From UBA10649 sp963749905 (lineage in GTDB: Bacteria; Actinomycetota; Actinomycetes; S36-B12), in assembly GCA_963749905.1 (NCBI GenBank), contig CAVVOF010000002.1, positions 1 to 64,000 on the forward strand: 64,000 bases of DNA. Reading direction: 5' to 3'. The notes under the pieces were generated by a model that saw only the letters and a program-made list of their open reading frames with translations, was not told where the DNA came from and did not search any database. Made by a program: the position numbers and the translations under genes. Below are positions 1-7,627 of this stretch, piece after piece (the stretch's first letter is position 1; each line of letters begins with the position of its first letter).

Positions 1-166
1 GGACGATCTGGACGAGGCCCATCGGATCTTCGCGGCGCTGTCCGAGGGGGCCAGCGAGGTGGTGCCGCTCGAACGCATGTTCTGGGGGGACTACTGGGGC
101 ACCTTCCTGGACCGCTACGGGATCCGCTGGATGGTGAACTGCCCTTCGCCCGGTGAATCTTCCTAG
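1..166 (+). CDS. VOC-superfamily (PhnB-like) protein, C-terminal end only
   Basis: The window opens inside this gene; the frame starts at base 2 and gives 54 residues before TAG at 164-166. The end reads MFWGDYWGTFLDRYGIRWMV, the typical last strand of PhnB/glyoxalase-like VOC proteins, where a Phe/Trp-Gly-Asp motif is followed by a D-x-x-G-x-x-W segment. The N-terminal half is outside the window, so metal ligands cannot be checked and no substrate can be named. The stop codon and the next three bases form TAGGAT, a -10-like hexamer ahead of the next gene. Confidence 0.75.
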   Translation, partial: DDLDEAHRIFAALSEGASEVVPLERMFWGDYWGTFLDRYGIRWMVNCPSPGESS

Positions 167-187
167 GATTCGTCGCAGGAGGCGGCG

Positions 188-574
188 ATGAACCTGGAGA
201 AGGTGGTCTTCGGCTTCTTCGTGGTCCTCGCCGCCACCTTGAACTTCGGCTTCTTCATCGGTGACATCGACGACCCGGCGGTGCACAACCCCTACGAGCT
301 GTACGCAGCCGTGGTCGTGAGCCTGATCGCCACCGTGCTCAAGTTCGGCGACCGCACGCAGATGGGTGCCGTCCATCTGGCCACCAGCCTGGTGGCAGAC
401 CTCCAGCTGATCGCCGCCTGCGTGGTGCTCGTCCTCGCCCAGCACGTGTGGGTGGGTGGTCTCGACGCCTCGGCGATGTCGAGCGTCGTCTCGCTGTCGG
501 CGGGCGCCCTCTTCGCGAACGTCGTCTCGGTGATCCTGCTCATCACCGAGACCGCGAACTACCGCCGGCGGTAG
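188..574 (+). CDS. DUF6394-type small integral membrane protein
   Basis: This 128-residue protein has about four hydrophobic segments (near residues 5-25, 40-55, 65-85 and 100-122) and ends in a basic RRR tail. A strong Shine-Dalgarno, AGGAGG, lies just before the ATG. I recognise it as resembling the DUF6394 family, whose function is unknown. It is directly followed by a TrkA-type potassium channel whose GTG start lies three bases past this stop, so the two are probably co-transcribed. The pairing suggests an accessory role in potassium transport, which is inference from context only. Confidence 0.7.
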   Translation: MNLEKVVFGFFVVLAATLNFGFFIGDIDDPAVHNPYELYAAVVVSLIATVLKFGDRTQMGAVHLATSLVADLQLIAACVVLVLAQHVWVGGLDASAMSSVVSLSAGALFANVVSVILLITETANYRRR

Positions 575-576
575 CC

Positions 577-2340
577 GTGGCGGAGAGCCAGCACAACCCG
601 CCCTCGCTGAGCGTGCAGACGTCTGCCGCGGTGTTCCTGGTGCTGCGCAGGATGCGCACCCCGCTGATCGCGCTGATCGTCATATTCGCGATCAGCGTGC
701 TCGGGCTGGCCCTGATCCCGGGCGGCACCGCCGACAGCGAATGGCGGATGGGGCTGTTCAACGCGTTCTACGTGATGAGCTACACCGCCACCACTATCGG
801 CTACGGCGAGATCCCGCAGGCCTTCAACGATGCCCAACGCATGTGGGTCACCCTCGCCATCTACCTCTCGGTCATCGGCTGGGCGTATGCGATCGGCAGC
901 CTGCTGGCCCTGCTGCAGGACTCGGGCTTCCGGCGGGCCCTCGCCGTGCAGCGCTTCGAGCGACGCGTCCGTCGGCTGCGCGAGCCCTTCTGGCTGATGG
1001 CCGGGCATGGGCAGACCGGCGAGGTGCTGGGCCAGCGCCTCGATCTGCTCGGCCGCCGGTTCGTGGTGCTTGACCTGCGCCAGGACCGCGTGGACGTGTT
1101 GGAGCTCGGCTCCTATCTCGCCGACGTGCCGGCGCTGACCGCCGACGCCCGCAATCCCGAGGCGCTCCGGATCGCCGGGCTACGGAATCCCAACTGCGCC
1201 GGGGTGCTCGCCATCACCGACGACGAGGAGGCCAACCTCGCCATCGTCATGGCCACCTCCGTGCTGCGCCCCGAGCTGGCCGTCATCGCGAGATCCACCT
1301 CCCCCCTCATCACGCACCGGATGGCGGCGTTCGGGTCGCCGACGGTCATCAACCCGTTCGACCGGTTCGGCGACCACTTTCGCGTCGAGCTGCGGGCCCC
1401 GGCGAACGAGCAGCTGGCCCGTTGGCTGGTAGCCGCGATCGGTGAGCCGATCCCCGAACGTCATCCCCTGCTGGGCCGGGGCGGCTGGATCGTCTGCGGC
1501 TACGGTCGCTTCGGGTCGGAGCTGACGCGGGACCTGCGGGCGGACGGCATCGACGTCACCATCATCGACCCCGCCAGCCACGTCGATGATCCGCAGCTGA
1601 TCCGTGGCGACGGCACGGACCCGGCACAGCTGGCGGCCGCCGGCATCGAGCACGCCGTCGGCTTCGTGGCGGGCACGGACAACGACATCACCAACCTCTC
1701 GCTCATCACCGCGGCCCGGCGCATTCGGCCCGAGGTCTTCGTGGTGGCCCGCCAGAACGACCCGGCCAATGCCGAGCTCTTCGACGCCATGCATGTGGAC
1801 CTGCGCATGATCCCGACCGACGTGGTCGCCCAGGAGGCGCTGGCTCACATCGGCACACCGCTGCTGTGGCAGTTCCTCCGGCGGGTCCCCGACCAGCCGG
1901 AGGCGTGGGCCGAGCAGCTGATCGCCCGGCTCGTGGATCGCAGCGGGGATGGCTCGCCCATGCTCTGGCGCGTCGAGATCAGCGTCGCGGACTCCCCCGC
2001 GCTCACGCGCGTGCTGGCCACGCACGAGGTGACCGTCGGGGACCTGCTGCGTGATCCGACCGACCGAGCGACCACTCTCCCGGTCACTCCCCTGCTGCTC
2101 GTGCGCGGCGCAGAGACGGTCGTGACCCCCGACGACGACGAGCCCCTGAGGCTCGGCGACCTGCTGCTGCTGGCCGGGCTGGAGAGCGCTCAGCGGTCGG
2201 TGGAGGAGACGCTGCTGGTCGACACCAGCGCGATGTACGTGGCGACCGGATTGCGGGAGCCGGCCAGCTGGGCGTGGCGGGCCCTTGACCGGCGGGGGTC
2301 GCAAAGCCCCCGCTCGGAGCACTCCGACGTTGCTCACTAG
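577..2340 (+). CDS. Two-TM potassium channel with two RCK (TrkA-N) domains
   Basis: The product is about 587 residues from the GTG at 577, chosen because it sits just past the preceding stop; an open frame reaching back to 448 overlaps the DUF6394 gene and is not needed. TM1 spans about residues 28-47, the pore loop carries TTIGYGE (72-78, the K+ selectivity filter), and TM2 follows near 90-110. A first Rossmann/RCK domain begins at GHGQTGEV (143-150) and a second at VCGYGRFGSEL (about 307). C-terminal TrkA-C-like segments follow. Family knowledge: ligand-gated K+ channels of the MthK type, with RCK domains sensing nucleotides or Ca2+ inside the cell. The gating ligand cannot be told from sequence. 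Its TAG stop forms the start of the argG -10 hexamer. Confidence 0.88.
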   Translation: MAESQHNPPSLSVQTSAAVFLVLRRMRTPLIALIVIFAISVLGLALIPGGTADSEWRMGLFNAFYVMSYTATTIGYGEIPQAFNDAQRMWVTLAIYLSVIGWAYAIGSLLALLQDSGFRRALAVQRFERRVRRLREPFWLMAGHGQTGEVLGQRLDLLGRRFVVLDLRQDRVDVLELGSYLADVPALTADARNPEALRIAGLRNPNCAGVLAITDDEEANLAIVMATSVLRPELAVIARSTSPLITHRMAAFGSPTVINPFDRFGDHFRVELRAPANEQLARWLVAAIGEPIPERHPLLGRGGWIVCGYGRFGSELTRDLRADGIDVTIIDPASHVDDPQLIRGDGTDPAQLAAAGIEHAVGFVAGTDNDITNLSLITAARRIRPEVFVVARQNDPANAELFDAMHVDLRMIPTDVVAQEALAHIGTPLLWQFLRRVPDQPEAWAEQLIARLVDRSGDGSPMLWRVEISVADSPALTRVLATHEVTVGDLLRDPTDRATTLPVTPLLLVRGAETVVTPDDDEPLRLGDLLLLAGLESAQRSVEETLLVDTSAMYVATGLREPASWAWRALDRRGSQSPRSEHSDVAH

Positions 2341-2343
2341 GGT
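2338..2343 (+). promoter_or_regulatory. -10-like TAGGGT of argG, overlapping the channel stop codon
   Basis: TAGGGT ends six bases before the GTG start of argG at 2350. The TAG is also the stop of the channel gene. No Shine-Dalgarno is present, which fits a leaderless argG transcript. Confidence 0.5.
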
Positions 2344-2349
2344 TGCCGC

Positions 2350-3777
2350 GTGTCGAAGGTACTGACCTCCCTGCCCGTCGGCGAGCGCGTCGGCATCGCC
2401 TTCTCCGGTGGCCTGGACACCTCGGTGGCCGTGGCCTGGATGCGCGACAAGGGTGCGGTGCCGTGCACCTACACGGCGGACATCGGCCAGTACGACGAGC
2501 CGGACATCGCGTCCGTCCCAGGCCGTGCCCTGCAGTACGGCGCCGAGCTGTCCCGGCTGGTCGACTGCCGCTCCGCGCTGGTCGAGGAGGGGCTGGCCGC
2601 GCTGTCCTGCGGTGCATTCCACATCCGGTCCGGCGGCAAGCAGTACTTCAACACCACTCCCCTGGGCCGGGCGGTGACCGGGACCCTGCTGGTGCGCGCC
2701 ATGCACGAGGACGGCGTGTTCATCTGGGGTGACGGCTCGACGTTCAAGGGCAACGACATCGAGCGCTTCTACCGCTACGGCCTGCTCGCCAACCCGGAGC
2801 TGCGCATCTACAAGCCCTGGCTGGACGCGGACTTCGTCAATGAGCTCGGCGGCCGCAAGGAGATGTCGGAGTGGCTCGCCGCCCACGACCTGCCGTATCG
2901 GGACAGCGTCGAGAAGGCGTACTCGACCGACGCCAACATCTGGGGAGCCACCCACGAGGCCAAGCGCCTCGAGCACCTGGACGCGTCGATCGAGCTGGTC
3001 GAGCCGATCATGGGCGTGCGGTTCTGGGACCCGGCGGTCGAGATCGCGACGGAGGACGTCACCATCGGCTTCGTTCAAGGCCGCCCGGTGACCCTCAACG
3101 GACGCGAGTTCGCGGACCCGGTCGCCCTGGTCGACGAGGCGAACGCGATCGGCGGGCGGCATGGCCTGGGCATGGCCGACCAGATCGAGAACCGCATCAT
3201 CGAGGCCAAGAGCCGCGGCATCTACGAGGCGCCCGGCATGGCCCTGCTCTTCATCGCGTACGAGCGACTGCTCTCCGCGATCCACAACGAGGACACCATC
3301 GCCAACTACCACGCGGAGGGGCGCCGTCTCGGCCGGCTGCTGTACGAAGGCCGCTGGCTCGACCCGCAGGCGCTGATGCTGCGCGAGTCCCTGCAGCGCT
3401 GGGTGGCGTCGGCCGTCACCGGCGAGGTGACCCTGCGGCTGCGGCGCGGCGACGACTACTCGATCATCGACACCCGCGGACCGGCGCTCAGCTACCACCC
3501 CGACAAGCTGTCGATGGAGCGCACCGAGGACGCCGCGTTCGGCCCGGTCGACCGGATCGGCCAGTTGACCATGCGCAACCTCGACATCGCCGACTCGCGG
3601 GCCAAGCTCGAGCTGTACGCCGCTCAGGGCCAGCTGCTGGCCGGCCAGGCCCGGCTGGTGGGCGAGCTCGAGCCCGGTGGCGCGGCGGCGATCGCGGCGG
3701 CACCAGCCGAGGCGGAGGGCGTCGAGGACGAGGTCGAGAGCCTGGATCGCGCCGCCATGGAGTTCGGCACCGACTAG
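2350..3777 (+). CDS. argG: Argininosuccinate synthase
   Basis: It joins citrulline and aspartate, with ATP, to give argininosuccinate, the penultimate step of arginine synthesis, in the cytoplasm. The 475-residue protein begins with the P-loop-like SGGLDTS (19-25) of the ATP pyrophosphatase fold and continues with GQYDEP, HIRSGGKQYFNTTPLGRA, GDGSTFKGNDIERFYRYG and KPWLD, the pattern of the longer E. coli-type (class II) enzyme. It exceeds the usual ~447 residues through an Ala/Glu-rich acidic tail of about 30 residues. The GTG start gives the expected N-terminus. No other arginine gene is nearby. The 3' end overlaps the convergent CAP-domain gene by four bases. Confidence 0.95.
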   Translation: MSKVLTSLPVGERVGIAFSGGLDTSVAVAWMRDKGAVPCTYTADIGQYDEPDIASVPGRALQYGAELSRLVDCRSALVEEGLAALSCGAFHIRSGGKQYFNTTPLGRAVTGTLLVRAMHEDGVFIWGDGSTFKGNDIERFYRYGLLANPELRIYKPWLDADFVNELGGRKEMSEWLAAHDLPYRDSVEKAYSTDANIWGATHEAKRLEHLDASIELVEPIMGVRFWDPAVEIATEDVTIGFVQGRPVTLNGREFADPVALVDEANAIGGRHGLGMADQIENRIIEAKSRGIYEAPGMALLFIAYERLLSAIHNEDTIANYHAEGRRLGRLLYEGRWLDPQALMLRESLQRWVASAVTGEVTLRLRRGDDYSIIDTRGPALSYHPDKLSMERTEDAAFGPVDRIGQLTMRNLDIADSRAKLELYAAQGQLLAGQARLVGELEPGGAAAIAAAPAEAEGVEDEVESLDRAAMEFGTD

Positions 3778-4268
3778 CGGCAGCTGCCGCCGGTGCCCAG
3801 GTGCTGCACCCAGTAAGTGCCGTACCGGGTGGACGGTGACTCCGCATAGCCGAAGCCGATGTCGGTCAACCGCGGGTCCACCAGGGATGCATAGTGCGAC
3901 GGCGACGCCCGCCAGGCCCGCATGACCTGCACGACGGTGCGCTGGCCACCGGCCAGGTTCTCCGCAGCGGCGCGGGGACGATAGCCGGCGGCCGCCACCC
4001 GCTGGCTCAGGCTGGCGCCGTCGGGCCCGATGTGCTCGACGACGCCGGCCCGGCCGAGGGTCACCGCATACTGCTGAGCCGATGTCTCCAACGCTCGGCA
4101 CCATCGCACCGGCGCGACGCCGGCCGCGGCCCGTACCTCGTTGACCTTGCGGATCATGTGGGCGCGCCAGCCGTCGTTGACCGCGGCCGCCGGGGTCGCG
4201 GCCACCGTCAGGCCGCTCGCCAGCGCCACGCTGAGGGCGGCGGCGAGCAGGAGGCGGGGGCGCGGCAC
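3774..4268 (-). CDS. Secreted CAP/SCP-domain protein
   Basis: A signal peptide (PRPRLLLAAALSVALASG then ATPAAA) precedes a mature domain of about 130 residues with the CAP features RKVNEVRAAAGV, the HIG histidine, AENLAGG and WRASPSHYASLVDPRLTDIGFGY, ending at a conserved YWVQHLG. CAP proteins are extracytoplasmic and of varied or unknown activity; no enzymatic claim is made. I prefer the GTG at 4268 (164 residues), since CACACT lies six bases upstream and this start gives a standard signal peptide. An in-frame ATG at 4307 would add 13 residues. Two Cys residues (near WCRALE and at the C-terminus, GGSCR) could form a disulfide. Confidence 0.85.
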   Translation of the reverse strand: MPRPRLLLAAALSVALASGLTVAATPAAAVNDGWRAHMIRKVNEVRAAAGVAPVRWCRALETSAQQYAVTLGRAGVVEHIGPDGASLSQRVAAAGYRPRAAAENLAGGQRTVVQVMRAWRASPSHYASLVDPRLTDIGFGYAESPSTRYGTYWVQHLGTGGSCR

Positions 4269-4383
4269 TCCCCCAGTGTGCAGGCTCGGGCGCGCGTTCC
4301 CCACCACATTCGTCCCGATTCCGGTTATCGGACGATCCCCTTACCAGATGCTTACCTGAATGTGGTTTGGCAGCGGGAACCGG

Positions 4384-4410
4384 GGGAATACCGGCACCGT
4401 CAAACGTGTC
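4384..4410 (+). promoter_or_regulatory. Candidate ECF sigma (SigR/SigH-like) promoter of rbpA
   Basis: GGGAAT (4384-4389), 18 bases, then GTC (4408-4410) is one base from the GGAAT-N18-GTT pattern of actinobacterial SigR promoters. A second overlapping match, GGGAAC-N18-GTC, starts at 4375. rbpA is a known SigR target in Streptomyces. The site lies about 32 bases ahead of the ATG. A small palindrome, CATTG-C-CAATG, sits at 4410-4420. Confidence 0.45.
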
Positions 4411-4442
4411 ATTGCCAATGAGGCCTCGGGAAGGGACTGACC

Positions 4443-4808
4443 ATGGCTGAATCGATGCGTGGCACCCGGTTGGGTGCACTGAGTTACGAGACTGACGCCC
4501 ATGTGACGCCGGCCGAACGCATGGCCGTCACCTACGTCTGCCCGCAGGGGCATCGATCCGTCGTGCCCTACTCGGTCGAGGCCGAGGAGATCCCGTTCGA
4601 GTGGACCTGCCGCTGCGGACAGCTGGCCACCCGGCCCGACGTTCCGGAGCCGGAGTCCAAGCCCCAGAAGCACCAGCGGACCCATTGGGACATGCTGCTG
4701 GAGCGGCGGACCATCGCCGAGCTCGAGGAGCTGCTGGCGGAGCGCTTGGAATTGCTGCACCGGATGCAGGGCGAGACCGGTCGGCGGGAACTGCGCAAGT
4801 CCGCCTGA
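4443..4808 (+). CDS. rbpA: RNA polymerase-binding protein RbpA
   Basis: RbpA binds the RNA polymerase beta' subunit and the principal sigma factor and stabilises the open promoter complex; it occurs only in actinobacteria. The 121-residue protein shows the family order: N-terminal tail with GTRLGALSYE, a Zn-binding core with YVCPQGHRSVVPYS and WTCRCGQ (Cys-His/Cys-Cys ligands), then a basic linker (KPQKHQRTHWDMLLERR) and the C-terminal sigma-interaction helix (ELEELLAERLELL). A Shine-Dalgarno-like GGGAAGGGA precedes the ATG. The candidate SigR-type promoter upstream would make it stress-inducible. Confidence 0.96.
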   Translation: MAESMRGTRLGALSYETDAHVTPAERMAVTYVCPQGHRSVVPYSVEAEEIPFEWTCRCGQLATRPDVPEPESKPQKHQRTHWDMLLERRTIAELEELLAERLELLHRMQGETGRRELRKSA

Positions 4809-5297
4809 TCAGGGTTCGATCGAGCGCGGCGGATACGGCGGCCCTTCGGGGCCGCCGTCCGTGTCTTCCGGGTCGTGATGGATGACGGTGCCCTGGACGA
4901 CGTCGCCCCCGGGGTAGTGCACCCCCGGCATCCGCACATAGGTGGCCCGCGCCTCCAGCCAGGTCCGGGCCCGGGACCGGAACAGCCGCTGGGTCCACGG
5001 CACGGCCAGGAGCAGGCCGAGCAGGTCGCTCCAGAACCCCGGGATCATGATCAGCAGCCCACCGACGAAGGTCAGCGCGTGGCGGCCGGCGTCGACCTCC
5101 TCGCCGGTCCGGCCGGCCCGTTCCGCGTCCTGCAGGGCCGCGTCGCCGGCGTTGCGCATGATCGCGAAGCCGATCGGGAAGCCGACGAGGACCAGCAGCA
5201 GCATCCAGCCCCAGCCGATCCAGACCGCGATGGCGTACGCCGTCGCCACCTCGAGCAGCGGGTAGCCGAACAGCAGCAGTCGGCCCCGGTACGTCAT
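4809..5297 (-). CDS. fxsA: FxsA family membrane protein
   Basis: The 162-residue protein starts MTYRGRLLLFGYPLLEVATAYAI and has four hydrophobic segments, including the conserved FxsA stretch GGLLIMIPGFWSDLLGLLL. The C-terminal 40 residues are hydrophilic. In E. coli, FxsA overexpression relieves F-exclusion of phage T7; its normal role is unknown. The start was chosen at 5297 because it overlaps the stop of ppm1 by four bases, making this the last gene of a reverse-strand operon. The stop abuts the rbpA stop from the other strand with no gap. Confidence 0.85.
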   Translation of the reverse strand: MTYRGRLLLFGYPLLEVATAYAIAVWIGWGWMLLLVLVGFPIGFAIMRNAGDAALQDAERAGRTGEEVDAGRHALTFVGGLLIMIPGFWSDLLGLLLAVPWTQRLFRSRARTWLEARATYVRMPGVHYPGGDVVQGTVIHHDPEDTDGGPEGPPYPPRSIEP

Positions 5298-6076
5298 CCG
5301 ATCCGCCCTTGGGCACGGCGCTCGTGGGCGCGCCGGCGCACCCGGGTGACCTTGTCGTCGATCCCCCAGACGGTGACCCGCCACAGTGCCTCGGCCACGA
5401 TGCGCCGGCTCATCTTGCTGACGCCGCTGGTGCGCTCCACGAAGGTGATCGGCACCTCCTTGACGACCAGTCCGCGTTGGACCGCACGCCAGGCCAGGTC
5501 GATCTGGAAGCAGTAGCCCTCGGAGGCCACCTGATGCAGGTCCAGCTTGCGCAGCGTGTCGGCACGGAAGGCCCGGTATCCCCCGGTGGCGTCGTGGACC
5601 GGCATCCCCAGGACGACCCGGGTGTAGGCAGTGCCGCCGCGCGAGATGAACTGGCGGGACTTCGGCCAGTTCACCGTCGAGCCGCCGGGTACCCATCGGG
5701 AGCCCAGGACGAGGTCTGCGGAGCGCAGGGCGTCGAGCAGGCGAGGCAGCTGCTCCGGCTGGTGCGAGCCGTCCGCGTCCATCTCCACGATGACGTCGAA
5801 GCCCTCGGCGAGCGCCCACGCGAACCCGGCGAGATAGGCCGCGCCGAGGCCCTCCTTGCCGAGCCGGTGCATGACCCGCACGTGGTCGTCGTCGCGGGCC
5901 AGCTCGTCGGCCACCCGACCGGTGCCGTCCGGCGAGTTGTCGTCGGCGACCAGGATGTGCGCCTCGGGGACGGACGTGCGCACGCGCGCCACGATGGTCG
6001 GCAGCGTGCTCAGCTCGTTGAACGTGGGGATGATGACGACGATCCGGCCGAGGTCGGAGAAGTCCGTGGCACTCAC
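5294..6076 (-). CDS. ppm1: Polyprenol monophosphomannose synthase
   Basis: A GT2-family glycosyltransferase that moves mannose from GDP-mannose to polyprenyl phosphate on the inner membrane face, supplying lipomannan/LAM-type glycans and protein O-mannosylation. The 260-residue protein carries IIPTFNE (16-22), ADDNSPDGTG (45-53) and the nucleotide-sugar DAD (100-102) in MDADGSHQPEQ, then GSRWVPGG and a conserved GYCFQIDL. There are no membrane segments, as in the mycobacterial catalytic domain. In mycobacteria this domain is fused to, or sits beside, the Lnt domain; here lnt is a separate gene ending nine bases upstream, so the pair is an unfused version of the same unit. Confidence 0.93.
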   Translation of the reverse strand: MSATDFSDLGRIVVIIPTFNELSTLPTIVARVRTSVPEAHILVADDNSPDGTGRVADELARDDDHVRVMHRLGKEGLGAAYLAGFAWALAEGFDVIVEMDADGSHQPEQLPRLLDALRSADLVLGSRWVPGGSTVNWPKSRQFISRGGTAYTRVVLGMPVHDATGGYRAFRADTLRKLDLHQVASEGYCFQIDLAWRAVQRGLVVKEVPITFVERTSGVSKMSRRIVAEALWRVTVWGIDDKVTRVRRRAHERRAQGRIG

Positions 6077-6085
6077 CGGTTCAGC

Positions 6086-7627
6086 CTAGGCGATGGGCGC
6101 GGACGGCCGACGCCGACGGGCCAGTGCCACCGTGACAATCGCAGCGAAGGCGAGCAGGGCGAGCAGGGCTTCCACCCACGGGCCGATCACGGTGGCCGGG
6201 GTGAGCGTGCCCCGCAGCGGTGTCCGCGCCACCAGCCAGCCGGTCTCGTCCTCGCCGAGCTGCTGGACGACCGACCCGTCGGGGTGGATCACCGCACTGA
6301 TCCCCGAGGTGGCCGCCACCAGCACGGTGCGCCCGAACTCGATGGCGCGCAGCCGCTCGATCTGCACCTGCTGCTCCGGCTGAGCCGTGCCGCCGTAGGT
6401 GGCGTTGTTGGTCTGGACGGTGATCAGCCGGGCCCCGTTGCTCACCACCGCGTTGACCACCTCGCTGTAGGCGATCTCGAAGCAGATGACGTTGCCGACG
6501 GCGATCCCGGCGATGTCCAGGTTGCCCGGCTCGGTGCCCCCGAGGAAGTCCCGCGGCACCCGGTCGAACCGCTCGATGAACTGCTCGAGCAGGCTGCGGA
6601 ACGGCACGTACTCCCCGAAGGGCACGGGGTGGGTCTTGATGTACATCTGCGTCGGCCCGGCCTCCGGATCCCAGACCACGCCGACGTTCCACACCGCGTC
6701 GCTGCGGCCGGGCACGGGGGTGACCGCCCCCACCAGGATCGGCACGCCCACGGCCCGGGCCGCGGCCGTGATGGCGGCGGCGACAGACTCGTCCGCGAAC
6801 GGGTCGATGTCGGTGGAGTTCTCGGGCCAGAGCACGAAGTCGGGCTGCTCGGCGTCGCCCGCGGCGATGGCGGCCGCGAGGTCGAGGGTCTCGGCCACGT
6901 GGTTGTCGAGCACCGCCCGACGCACGTCCAGGGCGCCCATGCCGACCTGCGGGGTGCCTCCTTGGACGATCGCCACGGTGGCCTCCGGGGTCCCGCCCAC
7001 CTCGTCACCGGAGTCGGGGAGACGGACCGCGAGGGAGCCGAGGGTGACCACCGCGATCATGGCCAGCCAGGCACCGGCCCGCCGCCAGTGCCGCTCCCCC
7101 GCTGCTCGTGCGACGGTGACCAGCGCCGCAGCGATCAGGGCCACGGTGAAGGTGACCAGTGGCGCGCCGCCGATGGCGGCCCAGGCCGCGAGCGGCCCGT
7201 CGACCTGTGCGTAGGAGAGGTTGCCCCAGGGGAACCCGCCCCACGGGATGCGGGCCCGCAGCCCCTCGGCGAGCACCCAGCTGCCGGCCACCCAGAACGG
7301 CGCGCCCGGCAGTCGGCTGCCCAAGGCCGAACCCCAGCCCGCGAGGGCGATCCAGGCGCCGCAGAGCAGCGACAGGCCCACCCAGGCATCCGTGCCGATG
7401 ACCTGCATCCACGCCAGCAGCGGCAGGAAGAAGGCCAGCCCCGCGAGCAGGCCCACGCCCAGCCCGCGGCGGGCTCGGGCTCCCCAGACGGCGGCGCTGA
7501 TCAGGGCGACGCCGGCGACGGCCGACGGACCGAAGGCGACCGGGGGGAAGGCGAGCCAGACGAGCAGCCCCCCGGCGATGCCGAGGGCCATGGACACGGG
7601 GAGGCGAACGAGGGGGGCCGGCGTCAC
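6086..7627 (-). CDS. lnt: Apolipoprotein N-acyltransferase
   Basis: Lnt adds the third acyl chain to the N-terminal cysteine of lipoproteins at the outer face of the membrane. From the GTG at 7627 the product is 513 residues: about six hydrophobic segments in the first 200, then a nitrilase domain with the Glu-Lys-Cys triad visible as LWPENSTDIDP, IKTHPVPFGEYVPF and NVICFEIAYSEVV, and a last membrane helix (PWVEALLALLAFAAIVTVAL). The start was chosen because it overlaps the amidohydrolase stop by four bases. At least three lipoboxes are encoded in this window (second FKBP, the matrixin-like protein and possibly others), so substrates exist. Confidence 0.93.
   Translation of the reverse strand: MTPAPLVRLPVSMALGIAGGLLVWLAFPPVAFGPSAVAGVALISAAVWGARARRGLGVGLLAGLAFFLPLLAWMQVIGTDAWVGLSLLCGAWIALAGWGSALGSRLPGAPFWVAGSWVLAEGLRARIPWGGFPWGNLSYAQVDGPLAAWAAIGGAPLVTFTVALIAAALVTVARAAGERHWRRAGAWLAMIAVVTLGSLAVRLPDSGDEVGGTPEATVAIVQGGTPQVGMGALDVRRAVLDNHVAETLDLAAAIAAGDAEQPDFVLWPENSTDIDPFADESVAAAITAAARAVGVPILVGAVTPVPGRSDAVWNVGVVWDPEAGPTQMYIKTHPVPFGEYVPFRSLLEQFIERFDRVPRDFLGGTEPGNLDIAGIAVGNVICFEIAYSEVVNAVVSNGARLITVQTNNATYGGTAQPEQQVQIERLRAIEFGRTVLVAATSGISAVIHPDGSVVQQLGEDETGWLVARTPLRGTLTPATVIGPWVEALLALLAFAAIVTVALARRRRPSAPIA

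Noticed and set aside
1180..4479. A 1099-codon open frame antisense to the channel and argG genes
   Set aside because: Arg/Gly/Pro-rich low-complexity translation of the kind produced by high-GC codon bias; it covers well-supported genes on the other strand and shows no domain.
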